Assembly (NCBI GenBank): GCA_018136815.1
Contig: CM030937.1
Coordinates: 1,166,253 to 1,230,252 of the forward strand
Direction of reading: 5' to 3'
Length of the DNA stretch: 64,000 bases
Source: Isochrysis galbana
Lineage: Eukaryota > Haptophyta > Isochrysidales > Isochrysidaceae
The notes under the pieces: model-generated
What the model was told of the DNA's origin: nothing
The model's database searches: none
The model's input: the letters and a program-made list of their open reading frames with translations, nothing else
Part shown: positions 9,620-19,652 of the stretch, one piece after another
Numbering within the stretch: the first letter of the stretch is position 1
How the letters are laid out: each line of letters starts with the position of its first letter
Position numbers and translations under genes: made by a program

Positions 9620-9882
9620 CGCCACCGCCAGTGGAACACCCCTTTCGCTGCCCCACCTGGGGCGAGAGGGCAAGTGCGCTCGACCTCGCGCAACCACACT
9701 ATGTGCACTTCTGCCTCTCATGAGGCTTGCTTGACAATCAGTCAAAATATACACAAAATCCGCCGAATTGAGCGGTCGCTCAAAATCAAATGAGAGGAAT
9801 ATTACCACTAGCCACTAGCTAGCTGATCACGTTTCATGCATGTCAAAAATATTGTTATAATTTGAGCTATGGAGCGTACCAC

Positions 9883-10200
9883 AACTAAGTTTATACTTGG
9901 TTCGCCCATAGGGGGCACGAGCCCCCCCCTATCTCCACTCCTCCCCTGCCGTGGGGCAGGAACTACCCACCCTCCTGGCACGCCTTATGGCTTGCCAAGG
10001 GCACAACACTGCCCTGCTGGCCTACTCTCCTGCCCCCACAGGCGCCGCCTGAATCGCGCAACCTGGCCCGGCGCCCTGCGTGGCAAGCCCATCGCTCCAT
10101 CCCCTCCTCCCCCCCTGGTTGACAGGCAGACAGGTGCAGCAAGGGGGGCCCAGAGGCGCAGTAGCGCCAGCGAGGGAGAGGTAGGGGATAGGGCTGCAAT
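9883..10200 (+). mobile_element. Non-autonomous retroelement 5' part (45129-type)
   Basis: It begins aactaagtttatacttggtt and continues gcacgagcccccccct..ctccactcctcccctgcc, aligning with the first 300 bp of the element at 45129-45894. No T-tail or matching target-site duplication is found, so it is 3'-truncated. Confidence 0.75.
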
Positions 10201-10702
10201 TCATCGTTGCAGCAATCGAATGCCAGCGCCGGAGGTGCGCTTTCAATCATGTGGCATCGGATGGCTCATGGATGCTATTCTCCTAGCCGTGATTTGCAAT
10301 CTTCTCGGCAACTGTCCATTTCCGTTGTGTCGCTTAGGCCTCAGCTGGTGTACTGGACCGGGCAAGCGTCAAAAGTGAGCGTATTGAGCATCGGCCTTCT
10401 AGCAACGGGAGAGCATCGCGAACATCTTCCGACAACTGGGCATAGAAGTAGTGGAGAAGAAGCCGGCCTGGGCGTGAAGGGTGAAGCCGGCCTGGGCATG
10501 AAGGGTTCGTTTGTGATGCGCAATAGACCGTGTAGCAGATGAACCCCGTGGTCAATAATGTGACTGGAACAATAGTAGGGCCTGGCAGATATTTCTTGAA
10601 ATATCAACTTGAAATTTGGGCATATCGGCAGGTGTGCCAACGCCTGCGTCGAGCTGCAGTGGCAGCGGGACGAGTGCACGTGCTCCGATAATCTCAAACC
10701 TT

Positions 10703-11386
10703 ATGAGCAGCGAGCGTCGGCGCAAAAGGAAGGCCATAGATGCTTCGGTAACTTGGCTTGCAGCCCGGTCTGCTCTTGTCTCGTGCCAGCTTGTTGCTCT
10801 CCAAAGCCCGCCGCCGTCCGCTGACGTGTCTGCTGCACCTTCACAAGACTGCTTTGCAGAGTGCTCACCCTGCGAATCAGAGCAGGAAGTGGGCATGGGA
10901 GAAGGGGATGAAGTCTGGGCTGCGAGGTCAACCGTTCCCCCCCTTCTTCAAGACGTTTCTCGTCTCACCCCTTGTCCGGATAGTCGGAAAGTGCATCTGC
11001 ACAGTTCGCGCCGAATCGTCACGAAGGAGTCGTGGCGTGCACTGCGCAGGTGGCAGTCAAACTCGTCTAGTCTATGGTCTGCGGAGTTTGCCTTTCCTGG
11101 GCAGGGCTCTTCCACACAACTCAAGGATAACACGGCGTCGTCGTCGATCGAAGCTGCCCTGACCTATCTGTGCCCGTCCAGCTGCAGCAATGGCGACTGC
11201 TTGGCAGGCTTGTCGGTCCTCAACGTGCTGAGCTGCAGGCATCACTTCAACATGCAGATGCTCAAGATGGGCGGCAGCCCGACACGGGTCCTCGAAAGCA
11301 TTCTGCGGCCTGCTTATGACCGCTCTAAGAACGGGTTCACCGAAGTCATCAGACCAAAAGCGTTCAATTATCCCCATCCCTGCTGA
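10703..11386 (+). CDS. Hypothetical protein, uncertain
   Basis: The frame encodes 227 residues from the first in-frame ATG (MSSERRRKRKAIDASVTW) to a TGA at 11384-11386. The sequence is Ser/Cys-rich and has no motif I recognise. The opposite strand also has fairly long open frames here, so the coding strand is not certain; I lean to plus because this is the longest uninterrupted frame. No clear membrane segment is seen. Positions 9620-9882 and 10201-10702 hold no other supportable gene. Confidence 0.3.
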   Translation: MSSERRRKRKAIDASVTWLAARSALVSCQLVALQSPPPSADVSAAPSQDCFAECSPCESEQEVGMGEGDEVWAARSTVPPLLQDVSRLTPCPDSRKVHLHSSRRIVTKESWRALRRWQSNSSSLWSAEFAFPGQGSSTQLKDNTASSSIEAALTYLCPSSCSNGDCLAGLSVLNVLSCRHHFNMQMLKMGGSPTRVLESILRPAYDRSKNGFTEVIRPKAFNYPHPC

Positions 11387-12289
11387 CACCTTTCATTGTC
11401 ACCTGGAGGTTACTTGAGTCAACTTGACCCTTCACATGTTGAAACACACACGTGGTCTGACTCCATTCACTCGATTTGGGGCAGGGTGGATATATCGTTG
11501 AAATCACGATATCTCATGATATCCCATGTTGGTTTTCCCCTCAAAAGAAAATTGATCGAATTCCTTTGAAAGCGATCGTTTTTTTTGGTCAAGAGCCTGG
11601 TGCGCGCTTTCAGAACTGCCCCCTCTCCCTCCGCGCTCGCCACTTCTCCCGCGCATTCTGACACCCCGCGCATTTCGACACTGCCGCCCCACCCGCACGG
11701 CCCCCCTCGCCCGCCGCTCATTGACGCCACCTTCTTCTCCCTCCCTTCGGCCTCGCCGCGCCGCTTCCCCTCTCGCCGCCGCGCTTCCTCTCTCTCTCTC
11801 TCTCCACTGTGCGCTCTCCGCCCCTCTGCTCTTGCCACCCGCCTCCCTCGCCTCGCGTCGTTCTCTTCCAACAGCAGTGTCCGTCTTGGTCACCAGGGTA
11901 CAGAACCCCCCGTCTTGTTCTGCCCCCTCACCTCTCTTGTGACACATCACCACAGCTCATTCGTGCGCGCGCGCCCGCCGCCGGTGAGGGCCAACCCGCT
12001 ACACCAGCCCGCTCCTTCTTTTCTACGGGGATGGGGGGGGGGGGGGGGTTGGCGGCCCGGTCGCACCACCATCCCGCTCCTCCCTTCACCAGTACCGTCT
12101 CCTCCAAAGCGCTGCTGGCCGCCTACGTCCGCCAAGTGATGGATCAGGGTGAGCAGCAACCTGGAGATCCTTCTTCAACTTCACGAGCACCTGGAGCATG
12201 CGAACAGAACCGCATCACGCACGTGAACAAGTCCACCTGCAAGATCAAGTGGGAGCACTGCAAGGAGCACTTCAAGGATTCAACTGTGG
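11387..12289 (+). other. Pyrimidine-rich region, possible truncated host exon
   Basis: From 11680 to 11890 the plus strand is strongly C/T-rich (cttcctctctctctctctct near 11785), like the leaders of other genes here. At 12100-12150 a short frame reads STVSSKALLAAYVRQVMDQ and then meets a GGTGAGC donor-like site. LINE sequence starts near 12290. This could be the first exon of a gene broken by the LINE, but nothing downstream confirms it. Confidence 0.25.
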
Positions 12290-13092
12290 GGGGGCAAACG
12301 GGCTAAAAGGCCCGAAATACATGGAGTACCCGCTAGCGGATGAATACACAATCGGCGGCAAAACACCACTCGACCGCATCACAGTCTCAGACATAACACG
12401 AGAACCAGAGGAGAAAACTCTAGGCAACACGCCCCAACCGGCACGTGAGGCATGGGCACGGAAAATCGACCTAACCCAAGATGAATGGAAGCACGTGGCC
12501 AGCTTATACATACACTCTGCCTCTACTAAAACACACAGACAAACACCCACACTTCAAGCACATCACCCACAGGAGACTGGGAACGCGAAACCGCTTCGAT
12601 ATGGCGACCACGAAGAAGTGCAGACTATGCGGAAAACATCAAGAGTCAAGAGAGCTCGACCCACTTAGCCAGATGCCCCGCCACAAAACATGTCTTTACG
12701 ACTATAGAAGCAATAGCAGGACTCACCCCGGAACACAAAAGGACGGCGACACAAGAAATAAAGGACAAACTGTTTGCATACCCGGGCACACCGACGCCCG
12801 AGATAGCCTCAAACCCCTGTACCTGGTAGCATGGAGATTTATAATGACTGACTTCTATAAATAAGGTAGAGAATATGACAATTACACTTTTCACCACATC
12901 CCCGTCATCGAGCGCACTCTGACCAGATTCACAATCCTCGTACGCGGCCTCGAATCCTCCAACAAAACCTCGCCAGCGCGTACAAAGCAAGCCTCCCAAG
13001 GCAGAAGGCCAAAGATCAAGGATCAAGGACGCACGGGAACTTAGCGCCCCGATCTTCAAAGTGAACGCCAAAGCAAGATTGATTGTTGTGTG
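12290..13092 (+). pseudogene. LINE ORF2 C-terminal fragment, frameshifted
   Basis: It begins NGLKGPKYMEYPLADEYT, matching ORF2 of both long LINE copies. It moves into another frame near 12510 (TLPLLKHTDKHPHFKHITHR and CRLCGKHQ). It is frameshifted again within the zinc-knuckle segment near 12640, and continues out of frame to ELSAPIFKVNAKARLIV near 13070. The 5' part is missing. Confidence 0.85.
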
Positions 13093-13490
13093 AAGTGTGA
13101 AGTGCCCGCCCACGAGGGGTGCACTGCTGGTAGGAGTAGGAGTTGCCTCCATGGGGGTGGCAGCAGCCCCCCATGCGGAGACCTTGAGTGGGTGGCTGGT
13201 CGGCGGCGGTGGTGGTCTGAGTCTGGCTCAGGGCTTGCTGGTCTGCAAGGAACAGGCAGGCAAGGAACAGGACCCTGCCTGTTCTTGTTCCTTGCTTCTG
13301 AGTCTGCATGGGAGGTGAGGGCGGCGGGGCCATATCGACGTCGTGGTCGGGCGGCGCAGCGGCCTGCGAGCGGTTCGGCTCTGGCGGCTTGGGTCGGCCC
13401 CTGTGGGACGTCGTGACGGCGGGGGGCTGGGAGGGGGGAGCGGTCGGCGCGCGGCGCGCCCTCCATCGCTGAAACTATAACAACAGTTTT
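13093..13490 (-). repeat. Inverted copy of LINE ORF1 5' end joined to the ORF2 tail
   Basis: Read on the minus strand it starts in a leader with aactataacaacag and then atggagggcgcgcc, and encodes APRADRSPLPAPRRHD..., matching the ORF1-type start at 37801. It abuts the end of the plus-strand ORF2 tail. The same inverted junction (gaggggtgcac, then gtaggagtt and ccatgggggtggcagcag) occurs at 38050-38135. Confidence 0.8.
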
Positions 13491-14139
13491 TCACAAACAA
13501 GCGCCAAACAAGAAGGCGCTAGAGAGGGGCGCAGTCGCGGACTGGTTCGCGTTGCGGCCATGAACCGATCCCTCGAGGTGACCTGGACGCCGCGCGAGCA
13601 GGCCGGAGTCGGAGCGCGCTGTGTACTATGAATGTGTGTGCGCATGCGTTGGGGTGTGCCTGGCTGGTGCCGGGTGGCCCGGTCGGATCTGTTTGTGAGC
13701 TCTTTTCGTTATATTTAGAAGACTCTCCGGCGAGAGGGGTAGCCCGCGACCAACGGGGGGATAAAGGAAGGCAAGTAGGGGCGTTGTCGGCGGAAAGAGA
13801 AAGGGCGGAGTGCGAGCGGCGCGGGGGCCAAGGAGGGCGTTGTCTGCGGTACGTGCGGTGTCACAATGGATGATAGAGATAGAGACCTTTAGTAGCTTGT
13901 AGACGGCACCTTCAAGAGTTTTTCGACTATCACCCCTAGTTGGAATGAATTGCCTTAGGTGGACCACGTCATTGCCAATCGCACCACCCATCGGTATTGT
14001 TCCATCTTCCCTTTGACATCAGTCTCGAATGCAGGTCACCAATATTTCTGGTGTAGTAGTACATCCTCCCGCCCGAAATGCTCGCCCTCGATGGACGGAC
14101 AATCTTGCGTAGAGTCAAAAGCAGTCTCTTCCGACCTTA
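13491..14139. other. Intergenic
   Basis: No supportable gene is seen. It contains the 3' flank of the minus-strand TPR-PhyH gene (from about 13880) and short GC-rich sequence. Confidence 0.4.
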
Positions 14140-16164
14140 TCATCGCCTTGCAGCATCACTTCTTCTCTCAAGCCCTTTGCGCCCCAACCACCATACCCCC
14201 ACATCATCGCGCTCCATGGTGTGAATAAGGCCATCCGGTGCAGCCGAGTCGGGCTCGCACAAGGTCAGGAAGCAGAAGGTGCGAGCTCGCTCGCTTCTGT
14301 TGGCACTGCCCCGGTGATACGCCCGAGAAGAATACACCGTGACGCTCCCGGGTGGCACCGCAATCGTCACCTCGCCGGATCGTTCACGATCGCGGATAGC
14401 ATCAAGAACGGCGTTCGGGTGCCCAGCTATCGCATCAGGACGGTGGCTACCAGGCAGTACCACTAGCGATCCCCTGGACGTCGGAGCCTTGCCGCCACCT
14501 GCTCCATCTAGTCCTGAATACAAGGGCGAGACAAGTTCAAGACGTCTGCCTCCTTGAGGTTTATGGGATGAGATGTGCAACACAGCTTACATCAGTGTGT
14601 GAAAGGGCAAACACACCACTTGTGCATGGGATGAGCCGTGCAGCACAGTTTACGTAATTGGGTGGAAGGGCAACACACCGCTCATCGAAGGTGCCGTGTC
14701 GGTGAGCTGCAATTGGATTGAGACTGCGCGAGACGCATCGTCGCATTCCGCAACAAACGGTGGCACGGCCATATGACGGTCGAAGCCGCGCACATCTTTG
14801 TGAAGAGGCTGGTCGGTCGCGCCGGGAGACACCCGCATCCAACCGGCACCGAGGAGTGGAATTCGATCGCCTTTGTCGCAGCTCAGAACGCGTGCGAGAA
14901 TGCCGTAGAGAGTAGCCAGGGCTCGGCTCACAGTTGATCTGGCCTCAGCGATGGAAGCGCCATCCTCGTCCAGCGCATTGCGTCCCAATGGAAGAGCTTT
15001 GTGCACACGCGCCTTGGGGTCTCGAGTGTCCGACGTCAGATCCGTCGTAAGGTCTGACGCGTCTGCAGCCTCCACAGCAGCCTTGAGGACGGTGCACTCT
15101 TCCTCAGTCAATAACCGTGGTAGCACTACGACTCCCCACTCCTCAAATATTGCTGCAGCCCGCTCTTCCCAGTCGTCGGAATGTGGATCGACGCTCAAGT
15201 CGGAGAGCACTGGCATAGCCGCATGACGGAGCGACCTCAAGTAAGTCTGCCGATCCTCGAGGACTAGATCGGCATTGGTATTGCCGTCGTAATTTGGCAT
15301 GTCGCGCTCGAATGTGTGGGTTAGTGCCGGCGGTGGGCGGCGGCGTGGGGCTGGCGCACCGTAGAAGTGATGGGTAGCACAGCAGATATCCTCTGGCAGC
15401 AGGCAAGCAGCTTTGGACCATGCCTCAACAGCAGCCTCGGCCCCCCGTGTCTGACTCAACAGCTCGGCGAGACGCTTGTGAACGAGCCCGCACGAGGGGT
15501 GCAGCTGGATTGCGCGTCGATAGCAGTCCTCTGCGCTTAGGAGCTCTGCTGAACCTTGCCCAAGTTGAATGGTAGGTAGCGGTGCATCGGGATCGAACTG
15601 TTCCCAATCAAGCCCAGTTCCAGGAAGAGGGACCAACTCCTGCAACACCCCGCCCAGGTGGTGGTAAAGCCAGCACGATTCGCTGGTCTCCACCGACTTC
15701 TCAATCATGGAATAGCAAGACTCTGCCGCCTCGCGTAGCCTATTCGCGCGGCGCAAGGCAATCACAAGCGCCTCCTGCAGAGAGACGTCATGTGGCTCAA
15801 ATTCGAGCGCAAACCTCAGGCTGTGCAGTGCGGTATCATGCTCTCCGGCTGAGGAGAGTGCACTGGCCACGCCGGAAAGGACCTCGAGCATGTCATCGTC
15901 TCTCTCCAGCTGGAGCGAGCGCATCAGGAAGGAGGCGGCGCTCGAGAGGTCGCCCGCCTCGAGGTGGTCGAAGGCGGACATCCGCAGCTCACTTGCGCTC
16001 GCCTCGATGTCGCCTCCGCGCAGCAGCAGCATGCGCGCGCCGGGGGCGAGGTCCAGCAGGCGGACGAGGGACGCGTGCTGCACCTCGCGCGAGCCGCTCG
16101 CGAGCGAGCACAGCCCCACCACGAGCGAGGGCATCCATGCGGCCAGCGCCGACGCGCAGCGCAT
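14140..16164 (-). CDS. Secreted TPR protein with a 2OG-Fe(II) (PhyH-type) oxygenase domain
   Basis: There are two exons, 16164-14679 and 14552-14140, giving 632 residues. The donor G|GTGTGT and acceptor CTCAAG|GA keep the phase. The ATG at 16162-16164 gives a signal peptide (MRCASALAAWMPSLVVGLCS). Residues about 60-290 form TPR-like helices (SAFDHLEAGDLSSAASFL, ALHSLRFALEFEP, YRRAIQLHP). From about residue 340 a phytanoyl-CoA-hydroxylase-like fold follows (IFEEWGVVVLPRLLTEEEC). It has HxD in PLHKDVRGFD, QLTDTAPSMSG, SLVVLPGSHRPDA, the distal His in AYHRGSANRS and a 2OG-binding Arg in SERARTFCF. It is probably an ER or secretory hydroxylase using the TPR part for substrate contact (inference). 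It shares an upstream region of about 260 bp with the divergent oxygenase gene at 16422. Confidence 0.85.
14553..14678 (-). repeat. Intron built from two tandem units of about 63 bp
   Basis: The intron of the TPR-PhyH gene consists of two diverged copies. On the minus strand each begins gtgtgttgcc or gtgtgtttgcc, continues through ccctt(c/t)..gta(a)..ctgtg(c/t)tgcac, and ends with ctcatcccat and acaag or ctcaag. The outer ends coincide with the splice sites. Confidence 0.85.
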
Positions 16165-16421
16165 CCTCGCGCGCGCGCCGCAGCGCCCCTCTCCTCCCGC
16201 CACTGCCGGTCAGTTTTATAGTACAGAGCACTGAGGTAGTCGAGAACATAATCAAGGAAGCTCTGCTTTACTTGTAGTAAGATGCTTCAGTATTCAGTAT
16301 TCAGTATTCAAACCTCGTGATGCAGTGTGTTTTCATATTCATGATGCAAATTTTGGGACATGGATTGTCCTCTCACTCTCTCACTCCCTCGAGGCACCCT
16401 CCGAGATCGGAGCGGGGGAGG
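16165..16421. promoter_or_regulatory. Shared divergent promoter region
   Basis: About 257 bp separate the start codons of the minus-strand TPR-PhyH gene and the plus-strand prolyl-hydroxylase-like gene. It contains three tandem copies of tattcag at 16289-16309. No clear TATA box is seen. An alternative ATG for the plus gene lies at 16320. Confidence 0.5.
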
Positions 16422-17456
16422 ATGGCCGTGCCTCTGCTTCTCGCCGCTGTGCCGGCTGCGCTGCAGCAGGTGCGGGTATGGGACGGTTGCTTCGATGCTG
16501 GGGCACTATCAGTAATTTGTTCCGCCGGCGGCGCTCGTGGACACACGCTGACCAGCGTCTTTGACCGTGGGGGGGACAGCAGGCAGTCGGGCCGCTCTGT
16601 TCTCGAGCAGGCACTCTGCTCACTGCTTGACGAACTGGGTGACCGCTCGCGCTTCATCGAGTACTGGTGGCGCGACGAATGGATGGATCTTGAGGCACAT
16701 CGAGACATCGACGAAGAACTCTGCAGAGCCGTCGTCGCAGATGGGATGGGCCTCCAGCGCTGCCCCATCAACGGGCATGTTCTCTATGTAGACTTGGAGG
16801 ACGGCGTGAGCGGCACGTGCTGCTGGATGGAGGGTGATGCCGGAAGTAGCACCATACCCATGCAGGACGATGTCGATCCCAATAATGACCTCTGCGCGAT
16901 TCGTGGTGGTCCTCCACGCCCACTGCACAGCATGGTTGTTGTGCCGGCCATCCCGGGGAGGCTGCTGAGATTCAGCGGTGATATGCTCCATGGGGTCACC
17001 CGCCCTGCCCTGGCGCTTCTTGATTCAGGCGTTAGCGGTGGAGAGCAGGCAGCAAAGCAGCCGTTGAAGAGCATGCGCCGTGCCGTCCTGCTTTTCAACA
17101 CTTGGGAAGAGCCCCCGCTCACTCCGGAACCAAACGCGCCGCTTTCGAACTCGGAGGCGCTGCCAAAAGATTCGTTAGACAAGCTTTGCTGCCTGCCTCA
17201 CAACCAATGGAAGAATGTGCCGCTTGCAACGGCAGGCGAAGATGATGGTCCAAAGGTTAGGCTTCACATTCCACTGCTAGGCGACGAGTGCCGCCGTTGC
17301 ACTAGATCACCCTTCATTAAGGCCTCTGGGGTTGAATCGGCACTCAGACGCGCTTTGCTAGAAGGTCGAAAACCGACCCAGGTTCTTTTGGAGACGGAGA
17401 TTTTGAGCGAGCATGCTGAGCACTTGGTCAGAATTCACAGTCATAGCCATAATTGA
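16422..17456 (+). CDS. 2OG-Fe(II) oxygenase, prolyl-4-hydroxylase-like
   Basis: The gene is intronless and encodes 344 residues from the ATG at 16422, which gives an apparent signal sequence (MAVPLLLAAVPAALQQV). An in-frame ATG at 16320 would add 34 residues and bury that signal, so I prefer 16422. Visible features are an acidic HxD region (WMDLEAHRDIDEELC), a beta strand GHVLYVDLEDG, GRLLRFSGDMLHGVTRP with the distal iron-binding His, and RRAVLLFNTWEEPP with the Arg that would bind 2-oxoglutarate. This is the order seen in double-stranded beta-helix hydroxylases. The C-terminal 90 residues are not conserved to my eye. The divergent neighbour is another secreted oxygenase of the same superfamily, which suggests co-regulation (inference). 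The true substrate is unknown. Confidence 0.75.
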   Translation: MAVPLLLAAVPAALQQVRVWDGCFDAGALSVICSAGGARGHTLTSVFDRGGDSRQSGRSVLEQALCSLLDELGDRSRFIEYWWRDEWMDLEAHRDIDEELCRAVVADGMGLQRCPINGHVLYVDLEDGVSGTCCWMEGDAGSSTIPMQDDVDPNNDLCAIRGGPPRPLHSMVVVPAIPGRLLRFSGDMLHGVTRPALALLDSGVSGGEQAAKQPLKSMRRAVLLFNTWEEPPLTPEPNAPLSNSEALPKDSLDKLCCLPHNQWKNVPLATAGEDDGPKVRLHIPLLGDECRRCTRSPFIKASGVESALRRALLEGRKPTQVLLETEILSEHAEHLVRIHSHSHN

Positions 17457-17738
17457 CCGCCACTCATCACGGGAAGAATATCGAGGCAGACGAAATTGTA
17501 AGCAATACATACCGTGTGTGCTTCTTTTCTTTCAGCCGGAGGAAGTGTTCGCACGTGGGTATGTGGCATGCGCATGTATGCATATCTTCGTGTCTATGAA
17601 CCGGCCCTTACCGCACCCTGCGCGACTGCATTGTGTAAGCGCATTGAGTAAGGTCATCTATCACATTCATTCAGCGCTGTGCGTGCTTAACTTAGCCAAT
17701 TGTCTTTTAAAACTTCTTAAGCTTAAGATTCTCGCCGC
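17457..17738. other. 3' flank of the oxygenase gene
   Basis: No gene is seen. The region lies between the stop codon at 17456 and the target-site duplication of the SINE-like insertion at 17739-17755. Confidence 0.5.
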
Positions 17739-17755
17739 GCGCACGGCCCTGCATA

Positions 17756-18693
17756 TAAAAATAATAATAATAATAATAAAACAACTGAGCGTTAGTACCA
17801 CTACTCCCACTAGCCCGGTACTATCACGACACCCCTCAGCGCACCTGCCCGCACGCCTTGAAGTGGTGGCACAGACACATACACATATGCATCCTTTCAA
17901 ATCTCCCCCCTCGCAAACCCCCGGCTCCCATTATAACTCTCCAGAAGCTACAATGAGGGAAAACCCAGTGAGGCGGACCGACCTACGTCGGGCGACTCAC
18001 CGGGGAAAAACACCGGGGGGGGGGGGGAGGGACCTCTCGTCGAGAAGCAGAACGGCCTTTACAGCTCGCGCCGCGAGCAGTCCTCGAAGAAATAAATGAC
18101 TGCGCCCCCCGATACCTGCCACAAGGACGTCTTGAGCCACTCCCTTCCTCTCTTCCTCCTGTCGCCAGCCGCCCCCCTTCGTCCGTTTGCTAACGCAAAC
18201 GGGGCCCGTTTCTTACCGCACTCCATCGGGGGGGGTGCAAAACCCCCCCTCTCCCTCTCTCCATTCTCCTCCACCCCTCTCCCTGCGGCGCGTCGCCATG
18301 CGGCGCGCCACGGCCTGCTCTCAGAGGGCCTTTGGGGGCTCCCAGAGGGCCAGCAAGGGCAGTTCAGGGGGCAGTGGAGGCTGGGGCTCAGCCCCTGGCC
18401 CCCCCTGCCTCTCCCACGCTTGCCACGCTGGCCATTGGAGCCACCCAGCGGCCTCTGTATGCCTGGCGACCAGGGGAGGGGGGGGGAGTCAGCTCGAGGG
18501 CAGGCCCAGTATGGGCGTGGGAGTGCGAGTCGCGGCCCGCGCCCATGAAGGGTCTGGGCCAGGATGGTGATTGCCCAGCCCCTGCTAGAGGGCAGGGGCT
18601 GAGGTTGATTGTACGGGCCCACCCCGGGGGGTGTCCGCGATGGAGAGAGGGGGGCGCGAGGCCCCCATTGACCCCCACTTATAAAAGTAGGTT
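17756..18693 (-). mobile_element. SINE-like element, full length, minus strand
   Basis: The 938-bp element is flanked by a perfect 17-bp target-site duplication, gcgcacggccctgcata (17739-17755 and 18694-18710). On the minus strand it starts aacctacttttataagtggg and ends with a ttattattattattattt tail. It carries no recognisable protein gene. A 10-bp inverted repeat (cagcccctgc/gcaggggctg) near 18580-18604 forms a strong hairpin that is shared with the other copies. Confidence 0.9.
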
Positions 18694-18710
18694 GCGCACG
18701 GCCCTGCATA

Positions 18711-19119
18711 AATGTCAAATGTCTCGCATAGCCAATCGTCTTAGTCTTAGTCTTAGCTCAAGCGCCAATTTCACTTCAACTTCGTGTTGTGTGTTGTGTT
18801 GTTGTGTGCGTAAATTGTTTTACTACTAGTAGTATCTACCATCAGCCTATTTTTGCACAAATTCTTCGTCGAGTCGTGAGCCTTCCGGCATTCCAGACAT
18901 GAACGATTCGCGATTAGATAGCGCGGAGACTCATTGCACATCGCGCCCAGGCGCACACGGCGTGCATCTAACGGCGAAATAGCCTACGCACGCATGGCGC
19001 CCTCCCGCGGGAAGATTGCTCCGTACGCACGGCGTGCACTTGAAGAAAGCTTCCAGACGCACGCACGGCGTGGCACCTGGCGAAATCTCTACGGCGCACA
19101 CTGTGACATCTACCCCTCA
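18711..19119. other. Intergenic with short degenerate repeats
   Basis: Positions 18940-19100 hold degenerate repeats built around acgcacggcgtg and ggcgaaat. No gene is seen. Confidence 0.5.
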
Positions 19120-19627
19120 AAATCGGTCACTAACCGTGAGGACTCGTGCCACTTAGCGTGGTGTCCCGCGACGAAAACAATATTCGAGACCATAGATGCC
19201 CTCACCAACTTCACACCTCCCCACGGAAGGCCGCGCACACAGAAGACGAAAGATAGACTCTTCGCGTACCCCAGTACGAACACACCTGAAAGCCTAAAAG
19301 CGCTATCTATACGTGATAGCGTGGAAGTACATACTAAGAGACTTTTACAAAGTAGAATTTGAATCACACGATTATCACTACGCGCCAATCTTAGAGTTAG
19401 AGTCCACACTAACGAGGTTTACCACCTTGGTTAGGGGCCTCACCCCGCCGAAATCGCACTGCTCCATGCGCACCTACAAGGCCGCCCAAGGAAGGAAACC
19501 AAAACTTAAGAAACCGTTAGAACTCAGCGCCCCCGTATTCATAGAGAACGAAAAAGCTAGGCTACAAATAAGCGAAAACTTTAGCCTCGTGGCGAAAGCA
19601 CTCGGTCTTGCCGAAAGGCTCGCATAA
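19120..19627 (+). pseudogene. LINE ORF2 C-terminal fragment
   Basis: It starts inside the zinc knuckle (EDSCHLAWCPATKTIFETID) and continues TKDRLFAYPSTNTPESLKAL. It is frameshifted near 19305 and then reads IAWKYILRDFYKVEFES through GRKPKLKKPLELSAPVF to the family stop (LGLAERLA). It is a 5'-truncated, non-functional copy. Confidence 0.85.
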
Positions 19628-19652
19628 CACAACGGGACACTCCGCTTTGAGC

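Noticed and set aside
10616..10702. Upstream extension of the 10703-11386 frame
   Set aside because: It would need a TTG start directly after a stop; the first ATG is at 10703.
18059..18718. Proline/glycine-rich frames of 150-220 codons in the SINE-like copies
   Set aside because: The frames differ between copies and are interrupted in the others; they reflect GC-rich sequence, not a conserved protein.
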